A DNA stretch of 64,000 nt from Typhlomys cinereus (Eukaryota > Chordata > Mammalia > Rodentia > Platacanthomyidae). Of the stretch, positions 28,201-42,900 are shown one piece after another. Position 1 is the first letter of the stretch. Each line of letters begins with the position of its first letter. The notes beneath the pieces are model-generated. The model saw only the letters and a list, made by a program, of their open reading frames with translations. It was not told where the DNA came from and ran no database searches. The stretch lies in the NCBI GenBank assembly GCA_023101885.1, contig JALPQD010000630.1, forward strand, positions 696,068 to 760,067, written 5' to 3'. Both the position numbers and the translations under genes were made by a program.

Positions 28201-30806
28201 AGCCCTCATGGAGGAGGCAGTACTGCTTGCTCCCTGAAAGATGTAGAACCAGGAGAGATCATTGCAAGGCCAGGGTGGTCAGGATAATGTAAGCCAGCCA
28301 ATGTTCCCAAGGCACCGAGGGGAGGGAGCTGGACTCCTGGTGGAGACAGGCATGGAGAGCTAGTTCGAGAACAGAATACGGGAGAGTTTAACATCACACT
28401 ATGAAGACTGGCCTTGATTTCATAGACAGCAGGGAAATAGCACAGATTTCAGAAGGGGCCATAGTAGTAATCCAGTCAGTATGATCTACAAAAGATCAAC
28501 TGATTGATGATTCACTGACCAATTGATTTAATGTGTGTGTTAGCATGGGGCAGGTAGGATCAGGAGTGTGACTTGGTTCATGCTCTTTGATGCGTTCGTA
28601 GTTCCCCTTCTAGAACCCACCGCTATGGTGAGCATGGCCTCAGTCATCCAGCAAAATAAACACTGCTTAGGCATCATCAGAGGCATTTGGATATGAGTCG
28701 TGTCTACTACACCCTTTCTTCAGTACCTTAGTCTACATTTCCTAAAAACAATGACGTCCTCTTACCAACTAGAGTGTACTTAATTCTTTCAGAATATTTA
28801 CTGTCAAAGACTGGAAAGATGGCTCAGGGGTTAAAGCCTTTAACTTGCAAGCAAGTTCATAACCCCAGATCTCACTTAAAAATGCAGAGCAGAGATGGCA
28901 GTGGTTTGTACTTCCAGCCCTGGAAGGAGCAGCCCAGGAAACCCCAGAGCAATGCAATAAGGAGGCCGAACAATCCAGGATAACTCCCAAAGTCATCCTT
29001 GGACCCCCCCACAGACACATATCAGTGCTCTCTGGTACACACACAAAAAGTGTGCAAGACTATCTTCTCACAGCAGCTGTGGTTACCTACAGATCTGTAC
29101 CAGATTAGGCCAAGTCAGCATTTTATCATGGGCGAGAGAGGGGTTTATGAGGGGCTTCTGGAAGCCAATGGTTGCTGAGGGATGGGGGATGGGTCGTAGC
29201 TGCTAAGTTGCCTGTACTCCGGGAAATAATCCCCATTCATGCTCATGCAAGCAGCTCTAATAAGAACCCAGTGGGACACACACACACCAAAACAAAACAA
29301 AACAAACAAACAAAAAAATGTAGAAGAGGAACTTGTTGAGAGGAGGAAGAATGTCAGCAAGAGAGAAAAGGGAATGGAAGAAAGGATCAGGATGATGCTC
29401 CCAGACTCATTCTATACATGTATGAAATAGTTAAAAAATAAAACAATAGATGGAGGAAAGGCCTGTCAGAGAGACTCACTGAACATGCTATTCCAGGTCA
29501 CATTAGTCTTTTCCTCAGTCTCCGCTTGTTGGAAAATGAGAAGATTGTGACGGTCGAGGTTTTTCAGCAGCTCTTCACAGTAGAATGGAATCCCGCAGCT
29601 GCCCTCCACCAGGTACCTGCAGCGGACACAGGCAGCCTGGGAACATGGAAGAGCCATCTTTGGGGAGAGAAAGCTGCATCTTCTCAGCCACTTGAAAATG
29701 AGCTCCTCTCCCTTTGTCTCAGCTGGGTTTCGTGTTTTAGTGATGGATTTTTTTTTTCTTTCACTTTTTTTTGGTGTCTGTGCTGGGGCTTCAACTAAGA
29801 CCTCGTAACTGCTAGTCAAGCACTCTATCTCTGAGCTCCGGCCTCAGCCCTTAGATCACATTTCAAATCACAGAGCGGGTACGTATGTTTCCAGAGTTAA
29901 AAGACATATCCTGTCTCACATTTCCTCATACTATAAGTAGTAATTTTGATTAGTTTTAATCCCATGACAATATATCTTTAGACAAATACGACCAGGGGCC
30001 TATTGATAACTTGTCATGGAAGGGGGAAGTGGCTCATAGGACTCCTTCCCTCCCTGCGAATTTATATGTGATTAATTTTGATAGCAGAGGGGGAGACATT
30101 TTCTTCAGTGGTATAGCCACTGGTAAGGTGTCCATGTGTCTATAAATAAACCTCCACCCATGCTTTTATAAACAACGCTAATGAAATTCACTAGGTCATT
30201 AAAAAAAAGACATGAAAGTAGAAGGGGGCTAGTTGGGAAGAGGAAATGGATTAGCAGGAATAAGAGGGGGTTAAGAGAAATGGTAATGGGGAGAATATTA
30301 TCAAAACATTTATACATATGTATGAAAACATCATAATGAAACCAACTTCTGTATGTAATTAATATAAGCAAATAAAACATTATACATATAAAACAGCCCT
30401 CTACACTTCTATCTTACCTTCTTCTTGGTGAAGGACAGAATGCACACTAAGTTATGCTTTGCTTTTTATTTGACAATAAATCCTGCTCATCTCTCCATAT
30501 CACTACCTCTCTCTCCCTCTATTATTAGTATTATTTTAACTATCCAGTGGATGAACACACACTATTTTATTGAACTTATTTCCTTAAGGGGATATTTGCA
30601 TTGTTCCCAGTGCTTTATTAATACAAATAAAAGTCAGTCATCCAAATATCACTTTGCATCCAAATATCACTTTGGGTTTTTGTCATATGTTTAAAATAGA
30701 TTTCTATTATTTAGGGTTGATAGATCAAAAAAGATAAATGTTATCTAGAGACTTAACTTAGTAGCAGAAATGCTTATCTAGCATATGTGAGAGCCTGGGT
30801 TCAGTC

Positions 30807-30845
<39 letters not shown>

Positions 30846-31182
30846 AGCACTAGGTGTATTGTTACACAAGTGTAATCCCACACTAGGAAGATAAAACAGG
30901 AGAAGCCAAGGTCAAAGTCAGGCTGGATTACATACTAAGATCCTGTCCCCACCAAAAAAAAAAAAAAAAAAAAAAAAACCAACAAATAAAAGACCCAAGG
31001 CACAAAAAATTAAATTTTTATATCTATATACATATTTATCTCTCATGTACATATATGGAATCTTTTTCTCTCCCTACCCCAACCCCCATCAAATTCTCAG
31101 CTATAGTTATAGTCAATGAGCCCTTATTCTACATATCATTCTTTTTTATAGTTTTTAAATAGTTTTTTAAAAACATTATTTA

Positions 31183-31232
<50 letters not shown>

Positions 31233-32658
31233 GTGCGTACAGGTGTATACAATCCAGGGTTGTATTAAACAAGGATCATTAGTATTATCCCCAAGTTCCA
31301 TGTCACCAGCTCACGTATACATCTCCTACCCAAGCATGGTGACCTCATTAGAAAGAACTGATGGTACATACTACAATGCCAGCACTTGGGAAGCTGAGGC
31401 AGGAGGATCGCCAAGAGTTTGAAGCTATCCTAGGTTGCATAAAGAATGCCAGTCCAGGGCTGGAGAGATGGTTCAGGGGTTAAGACCCTGCCTTCCAAGC
31501 AAAAGGTCCCGAGTTCAGTTCCCAGGTCGCACGTACAAATGGAAATGACAGTGGCCTACACTTCAGGCCCTAGTGGGCGGAGCCTGGGAAATCCCAGAGC
31601 AAAGCAAAAAGGAGGTAGAAGTAATCCAGGATGAACACAATAAATAATAAAGAAATAAATAAAGTTTAAAAAATAAAAAAGAATGCCAGCCTTGCCAGGG
31701 TAGCCCAGTAAGAGTGTGACTCACACAAAACAAAATGGAACAGAATGCAGATACCAAAGTAGTAAGCAGCCAGATAAAGGAGGGCTATCGGTTGTTAGGA
31801 TGAACATTGTCAAGGTCCTAACAGAGGACTCTCTGATAATCCCAGAACACACTCATTAGAGTCAGTTTTCAACATGCGCCTCAGTCTAGGAACCCGGAAG
31901 CTAGCTACCCCCCTACTGGCCAGGTGAGCCCTCCCGGAGCTGCAGGTGTGGCCTGCAGTGCTCACCAGCTGGTCGTTTCTGTCACTTTCCAGGACCGTGT
32001 GATCATGCTCTTAGACCCTGTTAACCAACAATCCTATATAGACCCAGGAGATGAAGGAGAAACAGCCCGTCTAGAGACCATGTTTGAGAGGGAGTGACAG
32101 GGATGCCACGCCCAGCAGAAGAGCAGCAGGCATCCTGCCAAGCATGACTCAAGGCCCCTTTGCAAGACAGGATGGCACAAGCACTGAAATTCATATTTCA
32201 AGACATATTTTAGGGTTGGAGAAATGGTTCGGCTGATAAGGTGCTTGCCGGGTAGGACCTGTGTTTGGATCCCTAGCACGCGTGTCAAAGCTGTGGAAGC
32301 GATCATCTGTAATCTTAGTGCTGGAGAGACAGAGACGGGAGATTCCCAGGGCTGACTAGCCAACCTAGCAGAACCAGTGGGCCAGAGTTGGTAGAGATCC
32401 AGGCTCAAAAAATAAAGTGGAGGTCCAGTGAGAGATGTAGTTCAGTGGGTAAAAGGTGCTTGCAGCCAAGCCCTGGGACTCGCATGGTAGAAGGCGAGAA
32501 TCAATTTTCATTAGTTACCCTCTAACCTCAACGTGTACACCGACATACACAAAAACAGATTTGATTTAAAAAAATAAGGTAAAGAGCAATTAAGGAAGAT
32601 ACCCAGCATGGACCTCTGATGTCTGCACATGTGCATTCATATAAACATATACACACAA

Positions 32659-32717
<59 letters not shown>

Positions 32718-35700
32718 ACACATACTAAAGGATGTGAAGTCTGGCGCTGGGGAATCGGCACAGTCATCATGACCTCAGGACAGAAGGTCACTTACGTGTC
32801 CAGCTCTTTGGGGATGCTGCTCACACTCAGGTCAACACAGACCTTGCTGCGGATGTCCTTGGGCTGCATGGTACCGAGTGTGATGTAGGTGGTGTTGCGG
32901 TTTTTCATGATGGTGCTGGCGGCTGCACAGGGAACGTCAAGGAAGGGAGACAGGGACATGACAATGAAGATAGGCATCGTCCGGATGAGCCTCTCAATGA
33001 AGGCCCAGGAGGCCATGTCCACGAACTGCGCCTCATCGATGATGAAAATAATCCTCTCCTCTCTCACTGTCTGGAAGAGGTAGAGACACAGACAAATGCT
33101 GAGACACATTGGGAACTTCTCTTTGGCAACGGGTAGGCATGGGTACCCACTGAGCTTGGTGGTTTGCTCAGTGGTGAAAAAGAAAACGAAGTGGAGGAGT
33201 TAAATCTTTTATCTTTTTCAAAAACATCTATTAATTTGGATTCTGCTAAATCAGAATTCATAGCAGTTTGGACAGTTGGCTGAAATGGACTCTTCAGGAA
33301 AACTTTGTATTGAGAGAGAGAGGAGAGAGAGACTCAACAATAGAGAGAAAGAGAGGGGAGGAGGCGTAAAAAGGAGAAGAAATGAGAAGAGAAGAGAGAA
33401 GGGAAAATAGAAAGAAGGACGGAAGAAAGGAAACACTAGTCCCAAGTGTGAAGCTACTTGGGAGATAGAGGCAGAAGGATCTAGAGAGTAGGCTACGAAG
33501 TGATTTCAAGGCCAGTCTGGGCTACATGAGGCCCTTTCTCAGAAAAAGCAAACAAACAAACAACAAATATGCCTAATATAAGGCCCAGGGTTAGATCTCC
33601 AGTACAAAAGGAAAACAAAAAGATAGCACAGATCTGTAGGATAAACAAAGTCTTATAAAAACCTCATTACATAGAAGCCGACATCTCGGCTAAATGCCAC
33701 TTCATTGACGACTGATGAGAAATCATGGGATTATTCATTCACTCAGCCTGCACCTTACTGAGCACCTGGAGCTCAGCATATGATATGTCCTTGTCCTTAT
33801 ACTACTCCAGTTTGAACTCTGGTATAAGCTCAAACAGATTGTGTGTCTTCTGCCTTATATAGGCTACAGGTAGTCTGAATTATTCACTCGGTCATTAAAC
33901 ATTTAGTGTATACAGTTAGGGCCACACACAGCTCTAGGTGCCCGGACGGTCTCAGTACAAAGCATGTAGTGCACATAGCTGTGTCAGCAGCAGCACAGAG
34001 CAGACCCCGCCCCGCCCCTGGCTGAGGATGTAAATGAAAAAACCTTCATCTAGTCCTCAGTGCATCACTCTTCTTGGCTTCTATTTTCGTTCCCCCTGCG
34101 AAGAGACTGGATCAGTGTGTCTTTAAGGCAATCACTATGAAGTGATATAACCTGCCTTACTATACATGGACAACTCTGCTCCTATGGCCCTGTCCATCAC
34201 CAGACACTTTGTCCTCTGCTAGGCTTCAGAGCATTTTAACCAATAGGAACAGCATTTTGTTTTTTGATGTGTGTGTACATGTGTGTGAACCCATGTATGT
34301 GTGCATGTGTGCATGCATATGTGTGTGCGTGCATGTATGTGCACGTGTGCATGCGTACATAAATGTGTGTGCACATACATGTATGAGCGTGTGCACATGC
34401 ATATGTGTATATATGTGCATGCGTGTGTGTACATGGTTTTCACACATATTGGAAGCACCTTGACCACAGACTTGAAGCCCCTGCGCCAGCTGGCTTTGTA
34501 CCATTTGCCCGGTGTCTGCCCAGCAGTGGCTTGGGCCGCAGGTGCTCTTACTTGCTCCAAGATCTTCATAAACAGTGCTTCCAGCTGCTTTTGCTTCCTT
34601 AGGGTGCTCATCTTGGACATCTCCCGGGAGACAGGGAACTGTGCAGACAATAGGGAGAGTGTTGAGCAGAGGAAAATAGCCCAGGGAAACAGCTATGCGA
34701 CTCAGCAGGTCACTGTCTCTGTTCTAAACCTTAAAATGCTTAAACATTACATTTCATAGGGTCTTTCACAGCTTGAATGCTTATTCCATTGAATGCAATA
34801 GTTGAAAAAAAGAGGATGCGATCTGTATTTACATTCACAGTAACTTATAGGAATGGGTAGAACAGCTGTGACTAAAAAGATATGTGGCACTTCAAGACTA
34901 AAGCTGTGTTGTGTTCGAGAGATGGCTCCGGGGTTAAGACTCTGCCCCACAAGCAGAAGGTCTTAGGTTCATATCCCAGGTCCCATGTAAAAATACCAAG
35001 TGGAAACAGCAGCAGCCTGCACTTCAGTCCTCTGGTGGATGGAGCCTGGGAAATCCCAGAGCAAAGCAAAAAGGAAGTAGAAGCAATCCAGGATGATTCC
35101 CAAAGTCACCCTTGGTCCCCCACAGGGACATACAATGCCCTCTGATGCACACACACACGTGCGCGCACACATACACACCCACACACACGTGTGTGTGCAC
35201 CCACACAAAATAAATAAGGAAAATTTAGAAAAAGACTAAAGCTGTGGCACTAAAGACATGAATCGACAGGTGGCCATTGGATTTCTCCAACATGCTGTGT
35301 TAGATGCCTTCAATATCTCTCAAGAGTACGGTGCTGGATGGTTCAGTGGCTAAAGGGACTTGCTGCCAAACCAGAGGGCCTGAGCTGGATCCCCAGAAGC
35401 CACATAGTGGAGGAAGACAACCAACTTCCGTAATGTCTCCTGACTTGTGCTCTGTGGGATATGACTAAGTGATAGAGTAAGCACATGCTCAGCATTGCTA
35501 GACAAATAAATGAATATAATCTTTAAAAATGTGCTATAAAAACTATACATTACATATGTATTGTAAAAAAATTACAAATTGCCATTTTGATTATTCTGAA
35601 TAAAAAAGAGAAAGAGAATATAGATTACTTTTTAAAAAATTATTTTATAAAAAAAATTATTTTATATGTGTGTGTGTGTATGTCTGTGTCAGAGGACACT

Positions 35701-38700
35701 GTATATCCCTGTGGAGGACCAAGGGTGACTTCGGGAATCATCCTGGATTGCTTTCTACCTCCTTTTTGCTTTGTTCTGGGATTTCCCAGGCTCTGCCCAC
35801 CAGAGCCTAAAGTGTAGGCTCCCCCTCTCCCCCCTCTGCCGTTTTTATGTGGAATCTTGCTGGGATCTGAATTTAGGACTTTCTGCTTGCAGGCAGAATC
35901 TTAATCCCTGAGCCATCTCTCCTGACCTAGATGTACTTTCAAGGAAGATATGAGCCATTTCCTCACCACCTGGATATTCTGGATGAGAAAAGAGAAAGAT
36001 GATAAAGGGGAAAGAGATGTGACGTCACAAGGCATCAGGGGAAGTAGCCTGCTGACCCCACAGCCATTTTCTGTACAAGTCTAATTCTAACCAGTTACCT
36101 GGACATGGAAAATATCATTAAGAAGACAGTGGAACTTCTCATCCAACAGCGTCTTGACTTTGTTTTGAAGGTTGGTCTGTCGTTCTTTGTAATGTTTACA
36201 AGTGTCCAGACCTAGTACATTAGCCATGAGTATCTGGATAGTGTAAAAATTTTGATGGAAGCTGATCTTAGTCAGTGCAATAGCAATGGCCCTGTTCATG
36301 AGACAACCAAGAACAAAGAGAGAGCTTTAATTAGCATTCTCAGAGATAAAAACTGGAGGAAAGGTCTGACTTTTTCTGCTAGGAGGACAGACATTTACCA
36401 ACCTGTCTGGAAGCTGTTCGTTCCTCCTGCTTCTGTGTCAGCCTTCCTCACCCCCATCCCTACCATCACTCCGCTATGTTAACCCAGATGCATTTCTGGT
36501 TCTCCCACCACTGCCCTACACCCTGGCCAGAGCTTCAGACTCACCCAGTGCTGCTACCCTGGCACGCTACTGCCCTCTGCTGCAGTGCTCTGCATGTTGC
36601 CGATAAATTCATGACCAAACAGTTTAAGGGAACAGCGGTTTTATTCTAGCTTGTGATTCTGGGTTACAGTTCCTTGTCCAGCTTGGCAGGAAGAGCTCAC
36701 ACCAATGCCAGGGGCCAAAGGAACTGGCCACACCATTCCACAGACTGCTGGGAGGGGGACAGTCCTTACTTGCCAGAACAGCATGTCTGCCTAAATATAC
36801 CAAAAGACATCACTTTCCTTAACCAGTTCTATTTGATCCACTGCCCAGGGAACCAGCTCCACCCACCATGGACTGGCCTCCCTGTCAATCAATCTCCTGC
36901 AGGCTTGCTTGGGGCTTAACTCAGCTATCAATTCTTTGCAAACTGCCCAGAGCTTAGAGTCTTAAACTGTCAAGTTGACAAGTGCATCTAACCATATAAC
37001 ACCCCTCTAAGGCAGCACCTACAAGAAAGCACAGTGACATAGTTGTTAGATGCAAATCTTTGAGCTGGGGCTATAGCTGTTACGATAGGGAGAGCATTTG
37101 CCTAGCATGTATAAAACCAAATCTTGTAGCATGCTCCAATAAACTGTCCAGTGCCCTGGTGCCTACAACCATACAGCTTTATTCTGCTCTATCTTGCCAC
37201 TTTCTGCCTGGCCATCTACACCCTTCGGTACCACCAAGCAGGTGAGAGGTCCCTGTACAGCCGGAGCCGTGTCCCCTCCAGGCCTTTGCTCAAGCTGCCT
37301 GCATAGCTTGGAATGGATGTCACGGCTCTGGAAGTCTCGGCTGAGTGTGGGCTCGTGGACGCCTTCTCCGATGTCACTGGGACGGATTCCATGCCTCCCC
37401 TGTGAGTTTCTCCAACATGCTACCGCATGACTCCACCTCCACCCTCACCACAGTCTCTTTTCGTTACCTCCTTCTCTTTTGTGAGACTCCTTGAGGGTAG
37501 GGTTCAGATGTTGCTCTCACACTCGCTAGAGATTAACTTTCATTCTCCAGGCAGTCATGGGTTAGTTCCCACTGCCTCAGGGTGCAACCTCATTTGGAAG
37601 CAGCTGTACCATCAACGCAGATGTGCAACCTCGTTTGGGAGAAGGGAGTTGCAGAGCAATAGTTAAGATGTTACCACACTCAAGTAGGATGAGTCCCAAG
37701 CCAGCAGCTGTGGTTACCCCACACCCATATACATGCAGGCTGAACTGATGGGTCTCAATGAATCATTTAAATACAAACCAAGAGGGCTGGAAAGATGATT
37801 CAGTGGTTAAGAATCTGCCTCACAACCAGAAGGATCTGAGTTTGGATCCTGGGTCCCATGTAAAGATGCCAGGAGGAAATGGCAGGGGCCTGCACTTCCG
37901 ACCCTGGTGGCTGGAGCCTGGGAAATCCCAGCAGGAAGCAAAAAGAAGGATGAAGCAATCCAGGATGACTCCCAAAGTCAAACTTGATCCTCCACATGGA
38001 CACACGGTGCCCTCTATACCCACATACAAAAAATAAAAAAAAATAAAGAGTACATGAAGGTGGGAGGAAGAATATGTTTGGGGAGTACTTAGGAGAAGTA
38101 GGGGGAGTTAGAGATGATCATGGTCAAGACAGTGTCCCCATGCATGAAATGGTCAAAGAATAAATAAAAATTCTTAAAATGAAAAATAAAAGGAGATCAG
38201 GCGTTCAAAGTTAGCCTGGACTACTGAAGGCAGAAACTGGGCGATGTTTCTGAGCCACCAAGCATTGCCAGTAAGACGCCAGAACAGGGAGCAGCACAGA
38301 GTAGGTTCTTTCTCACCATCCTGAGGGAATCTACCCTGCTCACATCGGGATCGCAGACTTCTAGCCTTCAGAACGATAAGACAAGATAATTCTATTGGTT
38401 TCGTCACCCAGCAGCCTTAGTCGCTAATACAGTGTTTAAAACTCTTGGAACTTAGTGGGAGTTCACTAAAGAGACTGAGCAATTGACTGTTTCCTGCTGT
38501 TAACTATCACCCTCACTGAAGATATTTTTGAAACTGCTTTTCTCAGGCTTAGCATTGAAGAGTGATAGGAACTGGATAAAAATAATACAGGATTAACAAA
38601 CATTCTCCCCCTAGGCCCTTCAGGTTAGGTGGAGGAAGACATCTGATGATGCCCCTCATGTGAAACAGATGAATAGCGTAGGGAGCTGAGACCCTCAACT

Positions 38701-39809
38701 GCGCCCTCCAGGAATGAATGTAGAAGCCCAGCATCCTTCATTCTCACTCACTCTCAGGGCCAGATGGTTTGAAACAGTGATTCCTTTCAGGCAGCCCAAC
38801 AGCCTTATGCCTGTTCCCCAGACTGAATGTAACCTGGACCTCCACATCTCTGCTGACTGTTCCCATTTTGTCAGGAAGGTTCCCAAACCTGACCTAGCGG
38901 TAAATTAGGACAAGTCCAATTTCTTAGTTTGAAATGTTCATTACTAATTATCTGTTTAGCCAAGGTGTCATGAGCCTGTGAGGTACGGGTGTCAGCTTGG
39001 CGACTGAAGGCTGAGCTCTGGGCACATATGTGAAGAATCAACAGTTAAGGCAAGCCCTGAACAGGCCTGCAGGAGATGGTCTAACTGATGTTGGAAGACC
39101 CGGCCCACTGTAGGTGGTTATTTCCTGAGCACCAGCATAAGATGGATGGGCATACTGTGGCCTGTTGGCATGCACGCAGTCTGCCTATTCCTGCCAGTTC
39201 CTATGGATGTGGTGAAGCTCATTTCCTTGGCTTCTGGTTGTTGGTATGAACTCTCTTGCCAACCCGGACTATGAATTATAACCCAAATCTTAGGCAAGAA
39301 TAAAGCCCCTCGTCCCTCTAAGTTGCTTGGTTGTATATTTATCAGCAACATGCAGGAAACTGCAACAGGTCATGACATTCAGGGGTACACTGGAGCTGTT
39401 TACATGAGACAAGCTATATACAGGAGAACATGGGAGCTGGTGAGGCTTTCGAGGATGTCAGGTTTTTCTGGGTCACAAGAAACAGTCTCATGCCACTCAC
39501 CTGTGGTTCTCATGTTGGGAGGCCAGGTACTCCATCTCCATAAGTATATGGCTTTTTCCATAGCCCGATGGCCCCTCGAACATTAGAACGCGGCTGCAGT
39601 TATACATCAGAAAGTCCTTCATATTGGCCATGAAGTAGTCCATCTCCTTATCACGTCCTGTCATTTTTTAAAGGAGCAAACCCATCAACAGAAAATAGTT
39701 TAGAGATATTAAGAATAAAGCACACAGTGATATCCCTTCTAAGAATTTCCATAGTACTGCTCTTTTGGGTTTCTTTTCTTTCCTTTCTTTCTCGCTTTCT
39801 TTCTTTCTC

Positions 39810-39865
<56 letters not shown>

Positions 39866-39879
39866 TTCTTTCTTTCTTT

Positions 39880-39923
<44 letters not shown>

Positions 39924-42900
39924 TTTTCTCTCTTTCTCGCTCTTTCTTTCTTTCTTTCTTTCTTGCTCTTTCTCTCTTTGAAACAGGGTCTTACATAGCT
40001 CAGGCTGGTCTTACATTACTATGCAGTTTAAGATCATCATGAACTCCCAAACCTCCATTATCAAACTATCACCCATCATGTCTGACTTGTATTTGGGACT
40101 TTTAAAAACTTTTTATTTCTCATTATTGTTGGGGATTTGGGGTTCACCATAACATGCATGTTGGAGGTCAAAGGATAACTCTGTAGAGTCAGTTTTCTCC
40201 TTCCTCTTTTATGTGAGGTCTGGGGATTGAACTCAGGTCATCACGCCTGGGCAGAAAGTGCCTTTACTCATTGAGCCATCCTGCCAACTCTGGTTCATGG
40301 GACTGCTTAAGGCCCTATGTACTCTTACATTTTCAAAGTCTTTCTCTAGAATTTTCTTGTTAACAAGGTAATTTTGCAGGTTTGATTACAATAAGCTGTC
40401 AAAGAATTTGTTTATTGTTCTTGCTTCTTTTCTCTTCTTTCTCTTCTTTCTCTTCTTTCTTTCTTTCTCTTTCTCTCTCTTTCTTTCTTTCTCTTTCTTC
40501 TCTCTCTCTCTCGCTTGCTTTCCTCTCCTCTTTTCTTCCTCTTCTTCCTTCTCTCTCTCTCCTCCCCCCATGCCAGAGACAGAACTCAGAACCTACAAAT
40601 GCTCTACCAGTGAAAATACTTTCTCCAAGGACAAGAATTTTTATGTTAATTATAATTGCATTGTACAAATCTGAGATGAATTATATAGCTTGGAATTAAA
40701 CCAGTGCTGTCAAATCTTAAAGCCTGTCTTATTTTTCTGTTTCCTATAATATGCTAGAATTAGTCTGTAGATTTGATTTAAGTTAGTTTTTTAATACTGA
40801 ACAAGTCTGGAAAAAAAGTTTTCATTTCAAATTCTGTGATGAAAGAAACTTGCCCTTTGTAGAAAACTATGCTTATCTCAGAGGGCTCCTGGAAGCATTA
40901 CCAGTGATGAGAAAATTCAGGGCTAGGTTGGTGAGATAGCTCAGCAGTAAGACACTGCTCCCAAACCTGGCGACCTGAATTTGATCCTGGAAGCCCATAC
41001 GGTGGAAGGAGAGAGCCAGCTTCTGAAAGTTGTCCTTTAACCTCCAGCCATGTGTTATGCCACACACACATGCACTCTTTCTCTTCTCAAAAAACAAAAC
41101 AAAAGTAAACTAAAAAATGCCTCTCTGATCCTTTAAAAAAAAACAATTTAATACCTTCAAAATCATGAACATATCACTTTCATTCCAAGGGCAAACTAAA
41201 ATATTTTTTTCTGATTATACAACTCATACACGCTTACAGAAGAAAATACAGAAGACTAAGAAAAAAGAGCAAAATAATATCCTGCTTCGTAATTCTTACC
41301 ACTGTCATTTTCTTGCATGCTTTCAAATTCATGTGATAGGGTACAGAGGCTGACATCTACAACTCAGCCCACAGTCTCTGAAACCCGGGTGACTATGGAA
41401 GAGCGGAAAGAACTGTGTTCTTTGAAAACACCTGGACTTCTTTAGGGTCACCTCAACTTTCTCTGTTGTACAAATGATCATGGGGCTCCACGTTGCTATT
41501 TATGAATAGAGCACATGTACATATTTACATAGGCATGAGTAATGTAGGGTGTTAGAAGTTTTCTGGGGGGGAAGGAAGCAGGAAAGAACTTGTGGGCATT
41601 TCTAAAGCGCTATTTTTGAATTTCTTTGTGTGCATGTATGGAGCTTATATGTCTGTGGTGTGTGTATGTGGGAAGGCCAGAGTCAACATCGGGAGGTTTC
41701 CACTATCCCTCTCCATCTTAGCTCTTGAGACAGGGTCTTTCATTGAACCCAGGGCTCTCTGTGGATTGGCCAAACTGGATGGTGAGCTTTGGGGATCTGC
41801 CTGTCTCCACTCTCTCAGAGCTAGGATTAAAGAGGTGGGCAACCATGCCTGGGGATGAGGACTCAGACCCTGGTGTTTGCCTAGCAGACACTTTACCCAC
41901 AGAACCATCTCCCCAACCCTGTTTTCTTGACCAGTATGATGATTATGTTTTCATTTTGCATAATTCATTAAAAGGCACATTTATCATTGGTGCACTTTTC
42001 TGCATGTTTTGGTATAGTTCATTAAAGAAGTTTTAGGAATACACAGCTTGTGTATTCCATGCATGGCACCGTCAGCTTAACCTGTCATATAACACACACT
42101 CGCATACCTATAAAAAAGCAGATTCCGATCAAGACTTACTACTTACCTAGCAAAGGGTAACCCTCAGCTCTGTTGCAGATGAGGTATGCCATACCAAACA
42201 TGCTAAAGAGAAAGAAAAGATGTTAGATTCAAACGGAAAGATGGAGAGCAAGTTTCTAGGCTCCTTTTTAATGTCTCAACAAGTCTTTGTGTCTTGCAAA
42301 TGTGAAGAGGGGGCAGGAGGAGAGGGGCTGTTTGGACGAGACAGTCCTAGCAACTTCTGCACCAGCTGCTAGCCTGGTACCTGGCATACTGTGAGTCTAC
42401 ACTGGTAGACTGAGAACTTTCCTGGGTAGAATGGATATCCACTATAGGACACCCAACATAGAGCCCAACAGTCTACATCCTCTTAAGACAGTCCATCAAT
42501 AATAACTCATCTTTGTTGAGCACGTGGCATGTGTCTTGCACAGTTCCAAGGGCTTTATAGGTATCAGTGCCTATAATTCCAACCAAAAACATTATTAAGT
42601 ATAACTCATGGGACTCTGGCGCAATGGTAGAGTGTTTACTAGCATTCATTAGAGCCCTAGATTCAATCTCCACTATTGAAAAAAAAATACTACTTATCCT
42701 TGTGTGTATTTTCCAAATAAGAAAGTTGAGGCACAGAGAGTTTAACTTGCCCAACATCCCATGGCTAGTGGAAACAGAGGAAAATGGCAGTATCCAAACT
42801 TAGGCCGGGGTGCACTTCCTACACCTCTCCTATAGCATATACCAGAACCTCCCATGTAGCATACACATTGTAAATTTTATATTTAAATATAAATATACAT

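Noticed and set aside
39727..39998. Ser/Phe/Leu-rich open frames
   Set aside because: They are translations of a TTTC repeat.
42600..42680. Possible tRNA gene
   Set aside because: It resembles a tRNA head only through a diverged ID-type SINE, with an A run after it and no intact cloverleaf.
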